Of a DNA stretch of 24,558 bases, positions 22,735-24,558 are shown piece after piece. The notes beneath the pieces are model-generated. The model had not been told where the DNA came from. It made no database searches and saw only the letters and a program-made list of their open reading frames with translations. Source of the DNA: an uncultured Novosphingobium sp. (GTDB lineage: Bacteria; Pseudomonadota; Alphaproteobacteria; Sphingomonadales; Sphingomonadaceae). Where the stretch lies: NCBI GenBank assembly GCA_946886365.1, contig CAMPIM010000049.1, positions 1 through 24,558 on the forward strand, read 5' to 3'. How positions within the stretch are numbered: position 1 is the first letter of the stretch; each line of letters starts with the position of its first letter. The position numbers and the translations under genes are program-made.

Positions 22735-24384
22735 TCAGAATCCCAGCGCTTGACGCTGGCCTCGCCAGTCGAGCGGGATGCGCGGCAGCTGCATCATGCG
22801 CCGCGTGGTGAGAGCTGGCGGATGGCGGCCCTCCATGATTGCGCTCATGATGTCGGGCGCGAGGAATGCGAGCCGCGCTAAGCGCTCCAACTTCAAGTCA
22901 CGCGGTGTTGCCCCACCACCGGCAAATAGTTGCGCTCGAGCAGCTTCCGCCTTGCATAGGAGCTGGATCAGCGTCGGATTGACCTTGGGCGGCTGCTGCT
23001 TTTTCGAACGCAGGACCAGCCTCAGATTATGCCCTCGCCGATCCACCTTAGTGTGGATGAGCAGGTGTGTTCGGACGCCGTCATCTTGCGGTTCGGGCGG
23101 GGACTTATCCAGCAGCGCCACCAGCAGGCGCTGGCTGATCGTGCCCTCGATGCGATCGGGATGGACGAGGATGGCTACCCCCAGCGATCGCAGCTGCTCC
23201 CGCAGCTCGGCCTTGCTTGCCTTCTCCATCTTCGCGGTAAGCGCGTGCGCGGCATGGCGGCGACGAACGATTGCCTGCGCCTCTACCTGGGGCAAGGCCA
23301 TGATGGTCCGTTCGTCGGTCAGCAGGTTGGTGACCGCATCCACCACCGCGCACTCCAGCTCCGCCGCTGGCAGACGCAGCGCCGGGATCTTATTGCCGTC
23401 CTCCTCAACCTGTGCCGCCATGCTGGAGACATAATAGCGGTAGCGCCGCTGCTGCTTGACCGCATGGCTCGGCGACATCGGCCGGTCGGCATAATCGCGG
23501 ATCATGCCGGTGAGCAGACTGCCATGCTGACCATTGCCGGGCTGACGCTTGGTTCCGATAGCGGCCCTGCGCTTCTCCTGCACTGCGTCCCACAATGCCT
23601 GATCAATGATCGCTTCATGCTCGCCATCATGGATCTGGCCTTTGTGCCGGACCTTGCCGAGATAGGTTGGGTTGGAGAGCAGATAATGCAGCGGCCCACG
23701 CACGAACGGCTGACCTTGCCCGGTGCCGCTCGGAGGGCGATTGAAGATGCCTTCGGCTTTTAGCTCTTCCATCAGCGCCATGACCGAGGGCAGTGCGAGA
23801 TAGCGACGATAGATATGGACCAGCGTCTTGGCCTCGGTACGATGGGGCACAAGCTTCTTATCTATGACCTGGTATCCGAACGGCACCGTGCCGCCCATCC
23901 ACATGCCTTTGGCCTTGGACTGGGCGATCTTGTCGCGCACGCGCTCGGCGATCACCTCGCGCTCGAACTGGGCGAAGCTTAGTAGCACGTTGAGCGTCAG
24001 CCGTCCCATGCTGGTGGTGGTGTTGAACTGCTGGGTCACCGACACGAACGACACGCCCGCAGCATCGAACACATCGACGATGCGGGCAAAGTCATTGAGG
24101 GCACGGGTCAGCCGATCGACCTTATAGACGATGACGATATCCACCTTGCCTGATTGCACATCGGCAAGCAGCCGAACGAGCGCGGGACGCTCCATGCTGC
24201 CGCCCGAGAAGCCGCCATCATCATAGAGGGTGGGCAGCACCGACCAGCCCTCGCCCTTTTGGCTGAGCGCATAGGCGGCACAAGCCTCGCGCTGCGCGTC
24301 CAGGCTGTTGAACGCCTGGTCCAGCCCCTCCTCGGTCGACTTGCGGGTGTAGATGGCGCAGCGCAGCTTCTTCTTCTGAGTCAT
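22735..24384 (-). CDS. Large serine recombinase
   Basis: A 549-residue recombinase. The N-terminal resolvase domain (about 7-155) has the nucleophile Ser16 in YTRKSTEEG, NSLDAQREAC, DDGGFSGG and YKVDRLTR, then the long helix FAQFEREVIAERVRDKI (about 136-152). A Recombinase domain (about 160-275) follows with GYQV and LSNPTYLGKVRHKG. Where many relatives carry a Cys4 zinc ribbon, this one reads GMIRDYADRPMSPSHA and has no cysteine pair, then RYRYYVSS. The C-terminal part is helical and basic. The gene overlaps the upstream DUF2924 gene by ATGA, so they form one unit. It probably mediates integration or excision of a mobile element extending beyond the right edge. Confidence 0.88.
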   Translation of the reverse strand: MTQKKKLRCAIYTRKSTEEGLDQAFNSLDAQREACAAYALSQKGEGWSVLPTLYDDGGFSGGSMERPALVRLLADVQSGKVDIVIVYKVDRLTRALNDFARIVDVFDAAGVSFVSVTQQFNTTTSMGRLTLNVLLSFAQFEREVIAERVRDKIAQSKAKGMWMGGTVPFGYQVIDKKLVPHRTEAKTLVHIYRRYLALPSVMALMEELKAEGIFNRPPSGTGQGQPFVRGPLHYLLSNPTYLGKVRHKGQIHDGEHEAIIDQALWDAVQEKRRAAIGTKRQPGNGQHGSLLTGMIRDYADRPMSPSHAVKQQRRYRYYVSSMAAQVEEDGNKIPALRLPAAELECAVVDAVTNLLTDERTIMALPQVEAQAIVRRRHAAHALTAKMEKASKAELREQLRSLGVAILVHPDRIEGTISQRLLVALLDKSPPEPQDDGVRTHLLIHTKVDRRGHNLRLVLRSKKQQPPKVNPTLIQLLCKAEAARAQLFAGGGATPRDLKLERLARLAFLAPDIMSAIMEGRHPPALTTRRMMQLPRIPLDWRGQRQALGF

Positions 24385-24558
24385 GGCTTCACCCCGAAGA
24401 AGCGGGGACCCGACCAGTGGGCGCCCGTGATATGCTGAGCGACTGCCGACAGGGAGGCGAAGCTCTTGCCCCTATAGGCGCACCTTCCCTTCTCCTCCAT
24501 CAGCACATGGTGGCTCTCCCCGCCCCACTCGCGTACCAGCTGCGTGCCTGGCTGGAGC
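24381..24558 (-). CDS. DUF2924-family protein, C-terminal part (runs off the window)
   Basis: The last 58 codons of a minus-strand gene enter from the right edge. The visible tail includes PGTQLVREWGGESHHVLM, then CAYRGKSFASLSAVAQHITG and HWSGPRFFGV, which is the typical end of DUF2924 proteins. The stop codon overlaps the recombinase ATG as ATGA. DUF2924 genes commonly sit directly before this type of serine recombinase in alphaproteobacterial mobile elements; the function is unknown. The 5' end is outside the window. Confidence 0.8.
   Translation of the reverse strand, partial: LQPGTQLVREWGGESHHVLMEEKGRCAYRGKSFASLSAVAQHITGAHWSGPRFFGVKP

Noticed and set aside
1..24558. CRISPR array or anti-phage defence island
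   Set aside because: No regularly spaced repeats and no cas, nuclease, toxin-antitoxin or retron-type genes were found.

Overview
The window looks like chromosomal DNA of a sphingomonad-type alphaproteobacterium (Sphingobium, Sphingomonas or Novosphingobium relatives). The basis is high G+C coding sequence, a rhizobial/sphingomonad-style rhamnose operon, HRxxN-type (HWE/HisKA_2) kinase signalling, promoters matching the alphaproteobacterial general-stress sigma factor EcfG, and a DUF2924 plus serine-recombinase pair. The assignment is inferred from gene content; no marker gene is present.

Layout. (1) 1-4200: a Tn554-like transposition module of two tyrosine recombinases and a small HTH/coiled-coil protein in overlapping reading frames. 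Short TGTCCA repeats precede it, and a perfect 20-bp-arm palindrome plus other inverted repeats follow it. (2) 4208-12359: an L-rhamnose catabolic locus. rhaI and bifunctional rhaD are on the minus strand; rhaK, an FMN lactate dehydrogenase, an MFS transporter and a DeoR-family regulator are on the plus strand. The two arms diverge from an 89-bp control region. Together they would carry rhamnose to rhamnulose, rhamnulose-1-phosphate, DHAP plus lactaldehyde, lactate and pyruvate. (3) 12475-14177: a small membrane-anchored protein and an MHS-type MFS transporter, both minus strand. (4) 14270-20243: a signalling operon of a membrane hybrid histidine kinase with three receiver domains, a CheR methyltransferase and a REC-PAS-HWE kinase-REC protein. 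It starts behind a GGAAC-N16-CGTT promoter and a leader hairpin followed by seven T. (5) 20178-22376: a small basic protein, a SirB1-like protein, a lipoprotein and a MarR regulator. (6) 22466-24558: tRNA-Gln(UUG), a bidirectional terminator, a large serine recombinase and the end of a DUF2924 gene that runs off the window.

The most interesting point is regulatory. The signalling operon appears to be under general-stress sigma control. Its leader carries a terminator-like hairpin that ends four bases before the kinase start codon, so it may be an attenuator or a stress-induced small RNA with read-through. A second, slightly weaker promoter of the same type sits exactly where expected before the 96-residue membrane protein.
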